Positions 30,340 to 38,575 of a stretch of DNA of 64,000 bases are shown here, piece by piece (positions within the stretch are counted from its first letter, which is position 1; each line of letters begins with the position of its first letter). A model generated the notes under the pieces. That model was not told the DNA's origin. It worked only from the letters and a program-made list of their open reading frames with translations, and searched no databases. The stretch comes from Variovorax sp. PAMC 28711 (GTDB lineage Bacteria; Pseudomonadota; Gammaproteobacteria; Burkholderiales; Burkholderiaceae_C): contig NZ_CP014517.1 in NCBI RefSeq assembly GCF_001577265.1, forward strand, positions 3,818,501 to 3,882,500, given 5' to 3'. Position numbers and translations under genes: made by a program.

Positions 30340-30376
30340 AAAAAAGAAACGGCCCTGCAAAGGATTGCAGGGCCGT
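30340..30376 (-). terminator. Terminator downstream of 6S RNA (minus strand)
   Basis: Read on the minus strand, an 11-bp perfect stem (30375-30365 with 30360-30350) closes a 4-nt loop and is followed by TTTCTTTTTT. It lies about 20 nt past the 3' end of the predicted 6S RNA and before the TauE gene. Confidence 0.8.
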
Positions 30377-30392
30377 GGCTTCATCGAAAAAG

Positions 30393-30570
30393 GTGTCTGC
30401 AGTGTGAGCGCCGGACCCGCATCCTGAACCAGGGTTCAGGTGGGCGAGGGCAGCGAGACTTCGGGTTCATCTGACGCGAGATGATCACACCCGTCAAGCG
30501 ATGTACCAAGCCCGGCTCCGGAGAGCATTGGAACAAGGAAATATTAAGCCCGACGCGCACTGCAGACAGA
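30393..30570 (-). ncRNA. ssrS: 6S RNA, regulator of RNA polymerase
   Basis: 6S RNA mimics an open promoter and binds sigma70-RNA polymerase in stationary phase. On the minus strand the 5' GTCTGCAGTG (30567-30558) pairs perfectly with CACTGCAGAC (30404-30395), closing a roughly 175-nt rod-like RNA. Near the 3' side CCTGAACCCTGGTTCAGG (30441-30424) corresponds to the E. coli segment CCTTGAACCAAGGGTTCAAGG in position and sequence style. Location immediately downstream of zapA is the classic ssrS position. Ends are approximate; processing from a longer zapA transcript or a dedicated promoter are both possible. Confidence 0.88.
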
Positions 30571-30574
30571 AGGG

Positions 30575-30603
30575 ATTTTACGCCCGCAACGTTTGCGACG
30601 TGT
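30575..30603 (-). promoter_or_regulatory. Candidate promoter for 6S RNA
   Basis: On the minus strand TAAAAT (30580-30575) lies 7 nt before the predicted 6S 5' end, a good -10 position. The -35 region is weak (TACACG at about 18 bp spacing). Confidence 0.45.
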
Positions 30604-30609
30604 AGGCGC

Positions 30610-30942
30610 TCAGAGCAAATGACCATCGCCCGCCAGGGCATGGTCCAGTCTTTGCACGAGCTGCGACAAGCGCGGATCGTCGATGTCCGTGTCGTTGCGC
30701 GCGGGCATCGCCACCTCGGTCGCCGGCGCGGCGGGCGCGTCCTGCAACTGGATCAGGTCGAACGCCAGGTTCAGCGATGCCAGCACCGCGATGCGATCCC
30801 GGGCCTTCACCTTGCCGGCGTCGCGAATCTTGCACATGGCGGCATCGACGCGTTCGACGGCAGAACGCAACTGCGCCTCGCCGTCTTCGGGGCAGCCGAG
30901 CAGGTAGCTCTGGCCCATGATCTGTACTTCGATTTGCTTCAT
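30610..30942 (-). CDS. zapA: Cell division protein ZapA
   Basis: This 110-residue FtsZ-ring stabiliser has the ZapA core: an N-terminal strand MKQIEVQIMGQSYLLGCPED, then ERVDAAMCKIRDAGKVKARDRIAVLASLNLAFDL (quoted by its ends ERVDAAM and ASLNLAFDL), followed by a C-terminal coiled coil. It cross-links FtsZ filaments at midcell. It overlaps the zapB-like gene upstream by ATGA and is followed by 6S RNA, the standard proteobacterial order. Confidence 0.94.
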   Translation of the reverse strand: MKQIEVQIMGQSYLLGCPEDGEAQLRSAVERVDAAMCKIRDAGKVKARDRIAVLASLNLAFDLIQLQDAPAAPATEVAMPARNDTDIDDPRLSQLVQRLDHALAGDGHLL

Positions 30943-31169
30943 GCGGCGTGGGAATCTTCGGCAGGTGGGGGTTCGGGCGGCAGCCGGTCGAGCAGGGCAT
31001 CGAGCCTTGTGCGCGCTGCGCCCAGACGCGACTTGAGCGCATCGCGCTCGCGCGTGAGTGCATCGACCTGTTCCTGCAACAGCGCATTGGTGCGTTGCAC
31101 CTCCTCGTGGCGGACCAGAAGACGCTCGACACGCTCGGCGATCTGATTGATGGGGCTGGCGGCGGACAT
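30939..31169 (-). CDS. ZapB-like coiled-coil cell division protein
   Basis: The 76-residue protein starting MSAASPINQIAERVERLL is almost entirely a single predicted coiled coil with heptad Leu/Val/Ile spacing and ends in a Pro-rich tail PPEPPPAED. Small coiled-coil proteins (TIGR02449/ZapB-like) encoded directly before zapA are typical of this group and join ZapA at the division ring. The start is placed at the second Met of the open frame because the upstream part overlaps the riboswitch promoter. Confidence 0.82.
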   Translation of the reverse strand: MSAASPINQIAERVERLLVRHEEVQRTNALLQEQVDALTRERDALKSRLGAARTRLDALLDRLPPEPPPAEDSHAA

Positions 31170-31213
31170 GGTCGGGGATTGTAGGTTCCTCCGGTTTGCA
31201 TTCCCTTTCAATT

Positions 31214-31219
31214 TAGAAT
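31214..31219 (+). promoter_or_regulatory. Candidate -10 box for the cobalamin riboswitch transcript
   Basis: TAGAAT lies about 7 nt before the first conserved riboswitch bases. No good -35 hexamer is seen at normal spacing, so an activator or a weak promoter is possible. Confidence 0.4.
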
Positions 31220-31223
31220 CCTG

Positions 31224-31465
31224 CCCGTTGGTGCTTCGCGGCGTGGTTCACGCGCCGCAGTTCAACGGGAAGCAGGAGTCGAGCCCTTCGGTGTCACGAA
31301 GTGCGGAGCCACCTGCGCTGCCCCCGCAACGGTCAAGCAGACGGTGCCGGAGTTCACGCTTCGCGCACCACTCACCCCCATCAGCCACTGGGCGCCCTGA
31401 AACAGGTGCCTGGGAAGGCGGGGGTCGAGCGTTCTGTCAGCCCGGATACCGGCCAACAAGGCGGC
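31224..31465 (+). promoter_or_regulatory. Adenosylcobalamin riboswitch
   Basis: All hallmark elements of the cobalamin aptamer occur in order: TTGGTGC with a later GGGAAGCAGG, CTGCCCCCGCAACGGTCA, GCCACTG, GCCTGGGAAGGCG, and the B12 box AGCCCGGATACCGGCC at about 31439-31454. The element precedes btuB and a 13-gene cobalamin uptake/salvage cluster, so cobalamin should repress it. The downstream sequence holds a GC-rich hairpin near the first ribosome-binding site rather than a clear terminator, pointing to translational control. Confidence 0.95.
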
Positions 31466-31500
31466 GACGCCGCGCGTGATTTTTTGCGCGTGGAGTCGCC

Positions 31501-31533
31501 ATGACACCCAAGCACCGGCGGGGAAGCCGGTGA
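31501..31533 (+). CDS. Possible 10-codon leader peptide (uORF) between riboswitch and btuB
   Basis: ATG at 31501 follows GGAG at 31492-31495 with 5-nt spacing and encodes MTPKHRRGSR before TGA. It is in the same frame as btuB, whose own start 27 nt downstream lacks a recognisable ribosome-binding site. The hairpin at 31513-31532 lies inside this ORF. It may couple riboswitch-controlled initiation to btuB, or it may be fortuitous. Confidence 0.35.
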   Translation: MTPKHRRGSR

Positions 31534-31560
31534 CGGGCATTGTTCTTCCGGTCTCCTCTG

Positions 31561-33462
31561 ATGAAAACCAGCGTTTCTTTATTCGCAGCCGCTGCATTGC
31601 TGCAGCTGCCTGTTGCCGCGTTCGCGCAAATGCCACCCCGCCTCGGCGAAACCGTCGTCACGGCCAACCGCACACCCCAGCCGTTGTCGCAGCTCGTGGC
31701 CGATGTCTCGGTGCTCGACCGTGACCAGATCGAGCGCGCGGGCGCCGTCGGCGTCGTCGACCTGCTCGCGCGCCTGCCCGGCATGGAAATCTCGCGCAAC
31801 GGCGGCGTGGGCAACAACGCCAGTCTGTTCATCCGCGGCGCCGAGACGCGCTTCACCGCGGTCTACATCGACGGCGTGCGCGTCGACTCGCAGTCGACCG
31901 GCGGCGCGAACTGGGAGAGCATTCCGCTCTCGCAGATCGACCGCATCGAAGTGTTGCGCGGCCCGGCCGCTGCGGTGTATGGCTCCGACGCCATCGGCGG
32001 CGTGATCCAGCTCTTCACGCGCCGCGGCGAAGGCGGTGTGTCGCCGAAGGTCGGCATCGGCTTCGGCAGCCATGGGCTGCGCCGCGCTGAAGTCGGCGTG
32101 AGCGGCACGGCCGGCGAAGGCAACGTGTTCGACTACTCGATCGGCGCCACGCACGAAGAAAGCAAGGGCTACAACATCCAGCCTTGGGACAAGCGCAACG
32201 TGACCCGCACCGCCCAGTATTCGGCCGACGGCTTCACCAGCCCCGACCGCGACGGCTATCGCACCGACGCCGCCAATGTGAAGCTCGGCTACCAGATCAC
32301 GCCGAACCAGCGCGTCGAGGCCACCGTGCTCTACAACGAGCAGCAGGCCCAGTACGACACGTCGAAGTTCGTCGCACGGCCTCCAACCAGTTATCCGAAC
32401 GACATCGGCTACCAGCGCCTGCGCACCGCGGGCCTCGCCTGGAACGCGAAGTGGAACGCGATCTACAGCACGCGCGTGCAGGTGACCGATTCGGTCAGCA
32501 ACTACGAGACGCAGCCGAGCTACTACCGCACCGAAACGCACCTGCGCGGCTACCTGTTCCAGAACGAGTTCCGCTTCGGTGCGAACCTGTTCACCGCGAC
32601 GCTCGAGCGCCGGGAAGACGACCTCACCAACCCGCCGGTCAGCCTGTCGAGCAAGTTGCTCAAGCGTGACCGCTCGCAGGATGCGCTCGGCCTGGGCTAC
32701 AGCTTCGTGCAGGGTCCGCACTCGCTGCAGCTGCACGCGCGCCGCGACGACGACAGCGAGTTCGGCGGCAAGACCACCGGCAGCGCAGCCTACGGCTTCG
32801 CCGTCACGCCGCAATGGCGTCTAACGGCCTCCGTCGGCAGTGCTTTCCGCGCGCCCACGCTGTACCAGCGCTTCAGCGAATACGGTGTCGACAGCCTCTC
32901 GCCCGAGACCAGCCGCAACGCCGAGGTCGGGCTGCGCTATGCCGATGGCGGCACCGTGGCCGGCATCGTGGCGTATCGCAACCGGGTGAACAACCTGATC
33001 ACCTACGACAGCACCGCGCGTGGCTGCGCTTCGCTCTTCGGCTGCTACCGCAACGTGGCGCGCGCCGAGTACGAAGGCATCACGCTCAGCGCCAGCCAGA
33101 ACTTCGGCGACGTGACCTTGCGCGGCTCGATGGACTTCCAGGACCCGCGCGACCTCGACACGGGCAACCTGCTGGCGCGCCGTGCGAAAAAGCACGCAAG
33201 CTTCGGTGCCGACTGGCGCGTGGCCGGCTGGACGCTGGGCGCCGAGGTGCAGACCTCCGGCTTCCGCTACGACGACGCGGCCAACAAGCGCCGCCTCGGC
33301 GGCTACACGCTGCTGAACCTGACGGCCAGCACGCAGATCACGCCGCAGTGGAGCCTGCTCGCGCGCATCGACAACGTCGGCGACAAGGACTACACGCTGG
33401 CCCGCGGCTATGCCACCGGCGGCCGCACCGGCTACATCGGCGTCAAGTGGACGCCGCTTTAA
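31561..33462 (+). CDS. btuB: TonB-dependent cobalamin outer membrane receptor BtuB
   Basis: The 633-residue protein has a signal peptide ending at AFA, then a TonB box-like ETVVTAN (about residues 30-36). A plug domain follows (about 40-165, with LLARLPGMEISRNGG and VLRGPAAAVYGSDAIGGVIQ in short conserved blocks). A 22-strand barrel ends in KWTPL; the last residue is Leu rather than the usual Phe. It imports cobalamin and corrinoids across the outer membrane with energy from TonB-ExbBD. It is the first gene after the cobalamin riboswitch. An alternative TTG start seven codons upstream exists. Confidence 0.95.
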   Translation: MKTSVSLFAAAALLQLPVAAFAQMPPRLGETVVTANRTPQPLSQLVADVSVLDRDQIERAGAVGVVDLLARLPGMEISRNGGVGNNASLFIRGAETRFTAVYIDGVRVDSQSTGGANWESIPLSQIDRIEVLRGPAAAVYGSDAIGGVIQLFTRRGEGGVSPKVGIGFGSHGLRRAEVGVSGTAGEGNVFDYSIGATHEESKGYNIQPWDKRNVTRTAQYSADGFTSPDRDGYRTDAANVKLGYQITPNQRVEATVLYNEQQAQYDTSKFVARPPTSYPNDIGYQRLRTAGLAWNAKWNAIYSTRVQVTDSVSNYETQPSYYRTETHLRGYLFQNEFRFGANLFTATLERREDDLTNPPVSLSSKLLKRDRSQDALGLGYSFVQGPHSLQLHARRDDDSEFGGKTTGSAAYGFAVTPQWRLTASVGSAFRAPTLYQRFSEYGVDSLSPETSRNAEVGLRYADGGTVAGIVAYRNRVNNLITYDSTARGCASLFGCYRNVARAEYEGITLSASQNFGDVTLRGSMDFQDPRDLDTGNLLARRAKKHASFGADWRVAGWTLGAEVQTSGFRYDDAANKRRLGGYTLLNLTASTQITPQWSLLARIDNVGDKDYTLARGYATGGRTGYIGVKWTPL

Positions 33463-33482
33463 ACGCCATCACCACCGCCGCC

Positions 33483-34808
33483 GTGCTCGTGGCGGCGCCG
33501 GCCTCCGGGCAGGGCAAGACCACGGTGGCCGCCGCGCTCGCGCGGCTGCACACGCGGCAGGGCCGCACCGTGCGCGCCTTCAAGTGCGGGCCCGATTTCC
33601 TGGACCCGCATTGGCTCGCCCTCGCGACGGGCGCGCCGGTGCACTCGCTCGACCTCTGGATGACGGGCGAGGCCGATTGCCGGCAGCGACTGCATGCGGC
33701 GGCGGCCGAAGCCGATCTCGTCATCGTCGAAGGCGTGATGGGCCTGTTCGACGGCGACCCCAGTGCCGCCGACCTGGCCGAACGCCTCGGGCTGCCGGTG
33801 CTGGCCGTCATCGACGCGCAGGCGATGGCCGGCACCTTCGGCGCGCTGGCATTCGGCCTGCAGAACTTCCGGCCCGGTTTGCCTTGGGCCGGCGTGCTGG
33901 CCAACCGCGTGGCGGGCGAACGGCATGCGGGCATGCTGCAGGCCGCATTGCGCGAGCCCGAACAATGGCTCGGCGCGCTGCCGCGCGGCGCCAACTTCGC
34001 ATTGCCCGAGCGCCACCTCGGTCTCGTCGCGGACGGCGATCTGGCCGACGCGATGCGGCGCCTCGACGCGGCAGCCGATGCCCTCGCAGCCACACCGCTC
34101 GGGCAGCGTTCGCTCGACGCGCTGCCGCAAGTGCGCTTCGAGGCGCCACCGCCGCCTGTTGCGGCCATCGCGCCGCTGCTGGCCGGCCGCACTATCGCGA
34201 TCGCGCGCGACGCCGCGTTCTCGTTCATCTACCCGGCCAACCTCGAAACGCTCCATGCGCTCGGCGCCCGGCTGGTCTTCTTCTCGCCGTTGGCGGCCGA
34301 TCCCCTGCCGGCCTGCGACGCGGTGTGGTTGCCCGGCGGCTATCCCGAACTGCACGCGCGTGCGCTGGCCGATGCATCCGACATGCGGTCGGCGCTCGGC
34401 GCGCACGTCGCGGCGGGCAAGCCGATCTGGGCCGAGTGCGGCGGGATGATGGCGCTGTTCGACGCGCTGGTCACGTCCGACGGCGAAGTGCACCCGATGT
34501 GGAACCTGCTGCCGGGACGCGTCACGATGCACAAGCGTCTCGCAGGGCTCGGTCCGCAGCAGCTCCACGTCGGCGGGCACGCGTTGCGCGGCCACACCTT
34601 TCACTATTCGACCTGCGACACCCCGCTGATGCCGGCCGCGCACACCGCACGTCCGGGCGCCGAGGCCATGGCGGGGGCACGCGCCGGCGAGGCGTTCTTC
34701 GCGCAGGGACCGGTGCGGGCCAGCTACTTCCACGCATGGTTCGCGTCGAGCCCGGAGGCGACCGCGCATCTGTTCGACACCGGCCCGATCGGGGTGCCGC
34801 ATGGCTGA
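33483..34808 (+). CDS. cobB: Cobyrinic acid a,c-diamide synthase
   Basis: This ATP- and glutamine-dependent enzyme amidates the a and c side chains of cobyrinate. The N-terminal dethiobiotin-synthetase-like domain has the P-loop APASGQGKTTV and the C-terminal class I glutamine amidotransferase domain has the nucleophile Cys in WAECGGMMALF. Its about 441 residues match the family. The start is uncertain: GTG at 33483 is the first plausible codon after the btuB stop, but homologs suggest a few more N-terminal residues and no ribosome-binding site is evident. It overlaps cobU by 8 nt. Confidence 0.92.
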   Translation: MLVAAPASGQGKTTVAAALARLHTRQGRTVRAFKCGPDFLDPHWLALATGAPVHSLDLWMTGEADCRQRLHAAAAEADLVIVEGVMGLFDGDPSAADLAERLGLPVLAVIDAQAMAGTFGALAFGLQNFRPGLPWAGVLANRVAGERHAGMLQAALREPEQWLGALPRGANFALPERHLGLVADGDLADAMRRLDAAADALAATPLGQRSLDALPQVRFEAPPPPVAAIAPLLAGRTIAIARDAAFSFIYPANLETLHALGARLVFFSPLAADPLPACDAVWLPGGYPELHARALADASDMRSALGAHVAAGKPIWAECGGMMALFDALVTSDGEVHPMWNLLPGRVTMHKRLAGLGPQQLHVGGHALRGHTFHYSTCDTPLMPAAHTARPGAEAMAGARAGEAFFAQGPVRASYFHAWFASSPEATAHLFDTGPIGVPHG

Positions 34809-35373
34809 GCGCGAATTCATCCTCGGCGGGCAGAAGAGCGGCAAGTCGCACCGCGCTGAACAATGCGCCGCCGATTGGCTGGCGGCCTTGCCGACGCACC
34901 GTGCCGTGCTGATCGCCACCGCGCAACCGTGGGACGACGAGATGCGCGAACGCATCGCGCGCCACCAGGCCGATCGCGCACTGCGCGTGCCCGGGGTCGC
35001 GACCCTCGAGGAGCCGCTCGCGCTGGCCGAAGCCATCGCCGCGCACAGCGCACCCGATACGCTCGTGGTGGTCGATTGCCTCACGCTCTGGCTCACCAAC
35101 CTGCTGATGCCGGCGGACGATCTCGCGCCGGAAGAGGCTTTGGCGATCGTCCCGTCGTCACGACAGACGGCGCTGCTGGCCGCGATCGGCGCAGCGCGTG
35201 GCCCCGTCGTGCTGGTGGGCAACGAGATCGGCCTCGGCGTGATCCCGATGGGCCGCGACGTGCGCGCCTTCGTCGACGCGCTCGGGCGCCTCAACCAGGA
35301 CGTGGCCGCCGCCTGTGATCGCGTCACGCTGATGGCGGCAGGCCTGCCGCTCACCCTGAAAGAACCCTCATGA
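34801..35373 (+). CDS. cobU: Adenosylcobinamide kinase / adenosylcobinamide-phosphate guanylyltransferase
   Basis: This 190-residue bifunctional enzyme of nucleotide loop assembly phosphorylates adenosylcobinamide and then attaches GMP. The P-loop is GGQKSGKS at about residues 9-16. VVVDCLTLWLTNLL (Walker B-like) and GNEIGLGVIPMGRDVRAFVDALGRLNQ (core GNEIGLGVIP) are conserved. It overlaps cobB upstream (8 nt) and btuF downstream (ATGA), so the genes are probably translationally coupled. Confidence 0.95.
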   Translation: MAEREFILGGQKSGKSHRAEQCAADWLAALPTHRAVLIATAQPWDDEMRERIARHQADRALRVPGVATLEEPLALAEAIAAHSAPDTLVVVDCLTLWLTNLLMPADDLAPEEALAIVPSSRQTALLAAIGAARGPVVLVGNEIGLGVIPMGRDVRAFVDALGRLNQDVAAACDRVTLMAAGLPLTLKEPS

Positions 35374-36224
35374 AAAAATGGCTTGCCCTGTGGGCGACGG
35401 CGGTGTGCTGCGTCGCGGCGCACGCGGTCGATGTGACCGATGAGCGCGGCGTGACCGTCAACCTGCCGCAACCCCCGCAACGCATCGTCACGTTGTTGCC
35501 GTCGCTCACCGAATCGGTGTGTGCGCTTGGCGGGTGCGAGCGGCTGGTCGGGTCGGACCGCTATTCGAACTGGCCGGAGTCGGTCAAGGCGCTGCCCAAG
35601 GTCGGCGGCGGGCTCGACCCGAACGTCGAGGCCATCGTCGCGCTCAAGCCCGACGTGGTGCTGCTCGCGAAGTCGTCGCGCGTGACGCAGCGGCTGGAGC
35701 AGCTCGGCCTCAAGGTGCTGGTGCTCGAGCCCAAGAACCACGCCGACGTGCGGCGCGTGCTCGACAAACTCGGCCAGGTGCTCGCGGTCGACGATGCGCA
35801 GCGCGTGTGGCGCGTGATCGACGCCAGCGTGTCGGCGGCGGCGCAATCGCTGCCCGCGAGCGTGCGGGGCACCCGCGTGTACTACGAGGTCAACAACGGG
35901 CCGTACGCGGCGGGCGAGTCGTCGTTCATGGGCGAGACGCTCACGCGACTGGGCGTGCGGAACATCATCCCGGCCGAGCTCGGCCCGTTCCCGAAGATCA
36001 ATCCCGAATACGTGGTGCGCGCCAACCCCGACCTCATCATGGTCGGCGAGCGCAGTGCGCAGGGCATGGAACAGCGGCCCGGCTGGGCCGGCATCCGGGC
36101 GATCCGCGACGGGCGCGTCTGCCGCTTCGCGGCCGCCGAGTCCGACGTGCTGGTGCGGCCCGGCCCGCGCATGGGCGAGGCCGCGCGCATCATGGCCGCC
36201 TGCCTGCAGGACAAGGCGAAGTGA
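35370..36224 (+). CDS. btuF: Periplasmic cobalamin-binding protein BtuF
   Basis: The 284-residue class III periplasmic binding protein has signal peptide MKKWLALWATAVCCVAAHA. The typical first lobe RIVTLLPSLTESVCALG is followed by VGSDRYSNWP and a long helix linker. It delivers cobalamin to BtuCD. Overlap with cobU and btuC (GTGA) and the riboswitch context make the corrinoid assignment firm compared with the similar siderophore receptors. Confidence 0.93.
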   Translation: MKKWLALWATAVCCVAAHAVDVTDERGVTVNLPQPPQRIVTLLPSLTESVCALGGCERLVGSDRYSNWPESVKALPKVGGGLDPNVEAIVALKPDVVLLAKSSRVTQRLEQLGLKVLVLEPKNHADVRRVLDKLGQVLAVDDAQRVWRVIDASVSAAAQSLPASVRGTRVYYEVNNGPYAAGESSFMGETLTRLGVRNIIPAELGPFPKINPEYVVRANPDLIMVGERSAQGMEQRPGWAGIRAIRDGRVCRFAAAESDVLVRPGPRMGEAARIMAACLQDKAK

Positions 36225-37225
36225 ACACGCAGCGCCGTCGTGCGCTGGTGTTCGGCGCTGTGCTGCTGGTGCTGGCCGCTGCAGCGCTCGCGCTCGGCGC
36301 CGGCATCGGCAGCACGGGATTCGAGAGCCTCTGGGTCGCGCGCCACGACCCGGTCGCGATGCAGATCGTGTGGGACATCCGCCTGCCGCGCACGCTCGGC
36401 GCCTGGCTCGCGGGCGCGCTGCTCGGGCTCGCGGGTGCGGTGGCGCAAGGGCTCTTTCGCAATCCGCTGGCCGACCCTTACCTGCTCGGCAGTGCCTCGG
36501 GCGCATCGCTGGGCGTGGCCTCGGCCATGGTGCTCTTCGGCGCTTCGCCGACCAGCACGCAGTGGGTCACGCGCATCGGCGTGACCGGCGCCGCGTTCCT
36601 GGGCGCCGTGGCGGCGGTGCTGCTCACCTTGCTGCTGGCGCGCGGCGTCCAGCAGACCTTGCGGCTGCTGCTCGCGGGTGTGATCGTCGGCGTGGTCTTC
36701 GGTGCCATCAAGGATCTCTTCACCATCGCCTCGGCCGACATCCTTGTCGCCATGACCGCGTTCATGTTGGGCAACACCGGCCTCGTCGGCTGGAGCGCGT
36801 GTGTGGTGATGGGCGCTTCCGGCGCGCTCTGCCTGTTGCTCGCCTGGGCGCTCGCGCCGGTGCTCGACGGCCTCGCGCTCGGCGAAGCGACTGCGCGCAG
36901 CCTCGGCCTGCCGCTCGGCGCGATGCGTGCGGCGCTGGTCGCGGTGCTCGCGCTCGCGACCGGCACGGCGGTCGCGCAGACCGGGCTCATCGCCTTCGTC
37001 GGCCTGGCCGCGCCGCACCTCGTGCGCTCGGTCGTCAAGACCACGCACGCCGGGCTGATCGTGCTCGCCACCTTGATGGGCGGCCTGCTGCTGATGACGG
37101 CCGACCTCGGCGCGCGCTGGCTCATCGCCCCGCAGGAGTTGCCGGTCGGTGTGCTGACCGCGGTGCTCGGCGGCAGCTACCTGCTCTGGCTCATGCACCG
37201 GCGCAGCGCGAGGGCGGCGCCATGA
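36221..37225 (+). CDS. btuC: Cobalamin ABC transporter permease BtuC
   Basis: This 334-residue FecCD-family permease has about ten hydrophobic helices. The conserved blocks RLPRTLGAWLAGALLGLAGA, FRNPLADPYLLGSASGASLG and FVGLAAPHLVR are visible. It starts at a GTG overlapping the btuF stop codon (GTGA). As a dimer with BtuD it transports cobalamin across the inner membrane. Conserved spacing with btuD (ATGA overlap) supports a fixed stoichiometry. Confidence 0.95.
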   Translation: MNTQRRRALVFGAVLLVLAAAALALGAGIGSTGFESLWVARHDPVAMQIVWDIRLPRTLGAWLAGALLGLAGAVAQGLFRNPLADPYLLGSASGASLGVASAMVLFGASPTSTQWVTRIGVTGAAFLGAVAAVLLTLLLARGVQQTLRLLLAGVIVGVVFGAIKDLFTIASADILVAMTAFMLGNTGLVGWSACVVMGASGALCLLLAWALAPVLDGLALGEATARSLGLPLGAMRAALVAVLALATGTAVAQTGLIAFVGLAAPHLVRSVVKTTHAGLIVLATLMGGLLLMTADLGARWLIAPQELPVGVLTAVLGGSYLLWLMHRRSARAAP

Positions 37226-37992
37226 AGGCAGCGCTCGAAGCGCGCGACGTGTCCGCATCGCTCGGCACCGCGCACGTGCTGCACACCATCGACCTGCGCA
37301 TCGCGGCCGGCCGCTGGACCAGCATCGTCGGGCCCAACGGCGCGGGCAAGTCGACGCTGCTCAAGGTGCTGGCCGGCCTGCTCGCGCACAGCGGCGAGGT
37401 GCGGTTGTTCGGCAGCCCACTCGGCAAGATGCCCGGTCGCGCGCGTGCCCAAAGACTTTCATGGCTCGGTCAAGGCGGCGCGGGCGAGGGCAGTGCCGAC
37501 GACCTGATGGTCTACGACGTGACGATGCTCGGCCGCCTGCCGCACCAGCGCTGGCTGGCGGCACCGAGCGCGGCCGACCGCGCTGCCGTGGAGCGCGCGC
37601 TGCGCAGCACGCAGGCGTGGGACTGGCGCGACCGGCCGCTGGGCCAGCTCTCCGGCGGCGAGCGGCAACGCGTGCTGCTCGCGCGTGCGCTCGCCGTCGA
37701 TGCCGATCTGCTGCTCATGGACGAGCCGCTCGCCAACCTCGACCCACCGCACCAGGCCGACTGGATGGCCACCACGCGCGCGCTCGTCGCCGCCGGCAAG
37801 ACGGTCGTCAGCGTGCTGCACGAACTCTCGATGGCGCTCGCCGCCGACCAGCTCGTGGTGATGGCCGGCGGCCGCGTGCTGCACGACGGCGCCTGCGACG
37901 ACCCGACCACCCACAGCGCGCTCGAAAACGTCTTCGACCGGCGCGTTCACATCCACCGCGTGGCCGATCAGTGGATCGCGCTGCCCCGATAA
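37222..37992 (+). CDS. btuD: Cobalamin ABC transporter ATPase BtuD
   Basis: The 256-residue ABC ATPase has Walker A GPNGAGKST, signature LSGGERQRV, Walker B LLLMDEPLANLD and the switch His in VLHELS. It powers BtuC. The start overlaps the btuC stop (ATGA). The next gene follows after 9 bp. Confidence 0.95.
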   Translation: MKAALEARDVSASLGTAHVLHTIDLRIAAGRWTSIVGPNGAGKSTLLKVLAGLLAHSGEVRLFGSPLGKMPGRARAQRLSWLGQGGAGEGSADDLMVYDVTMLGRLPHQRWLAAPSAADRAAVERALRSTQAWDWRDRPLGQLSGGERQRVLLARALAVDADLLLMDEPLANLDPPHQADWMATTRALVAAGKTVVSVLHELSMALAADQLVVMAGGRVLHDGACDDPTTHSALENVFDRRVHIHRVADQWIALPR

Positions 37993-38001
37993 GGAATCCC
38001 C

Positions 38002-38571
38002 ATGCAGATCGAAACCCCACCCAGTGCCAAGCCCTACGACAAGCCCGAGGGCGAACGCCGCGGCATCGTCATCGTCAACACGGGCGACGGCAAGGGCAAG
38101 AGCACCGCAGCCTTCGGCCTCGCGCTGCGCGCCCACGGCCGCGGCAAGGCCGTGAAGATCTTCCAGTTCATGAAGGTGCCGAGCGCGCGCTTCGGCGAAC
38201 ACCGCATGTTCGAGCAGATCGGCATCCCGATCGAAGGGCTCGGCGACGGCTTCAGCTGGAAGAGCCAGGACCTGGAACATTCGGCGCAACTGGCGCGCGA
38301 TGGCTGGGAGAAGGCCAAGGCGGCGATCCTTTCGGGCGACCACTTTCTCGTGGTGCTCGACGAGATCACGTATCCGCTGATCTACGGCTGGCTGCCGCTC
38401 GACGGCGTGCTCGAGACGCTGCGCGCGCGGCCGAAGGAAGTGCACGTGGTGCTGACGGGCCGGCGCTGCCCGCCCGAGCTCATCGAGCTGGCCGACACCG
38501 TGACCGAGATGACCATGGTCAAGCACGCCTTCAAGGCCGGCATTCCCGCCCAGCGCGGCATCGAGGATTGA
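38002..38571 (+). CDS. cobO: Corrinoid adenosyltransferase, CobO/BtuR type
   Basis: The enzyme transfers the adenosyl group of ATP to reduced corrinoids. The 189-residue protein has the P-loop [14 protein letters not shown] at about residues 30-43 and the conserved [10 protein letters not shown] and [22 protein letters not shown] (core VVLTGR) blocks. An AAGGAAT ribosome-binding site precedes the ATG. It separates the import genes from the ExbB-like/DUF2149/CobN-like module, which begins 4 bp later. Confidence 0.95.
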   Translation: MQIETPPSAKPYDKPEGERRGIVIVNTGDGKGKSTAAFGLALRAHGRGKAVKIFQFMKVPSARFGEHRMFEQIGIPIEGLGDGFSWKSQDLEHSAQLARDGWEKAKAAILSGDHFLVVLDEITYPLIYGWLPLDGVLETLRARPKEVHVVLTGRRCPPELIELADTVTEMTMVKHAFKAGIPAQRGIED

Positions 38572-38575
38572 CCCG

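Noticed and set aside
33459-36506. 1015-codon minus-strand open frame across cobB, cobU and btuF
   Set aside because: No recognisable domain; it lies opposite three well-supported overlapping genes.
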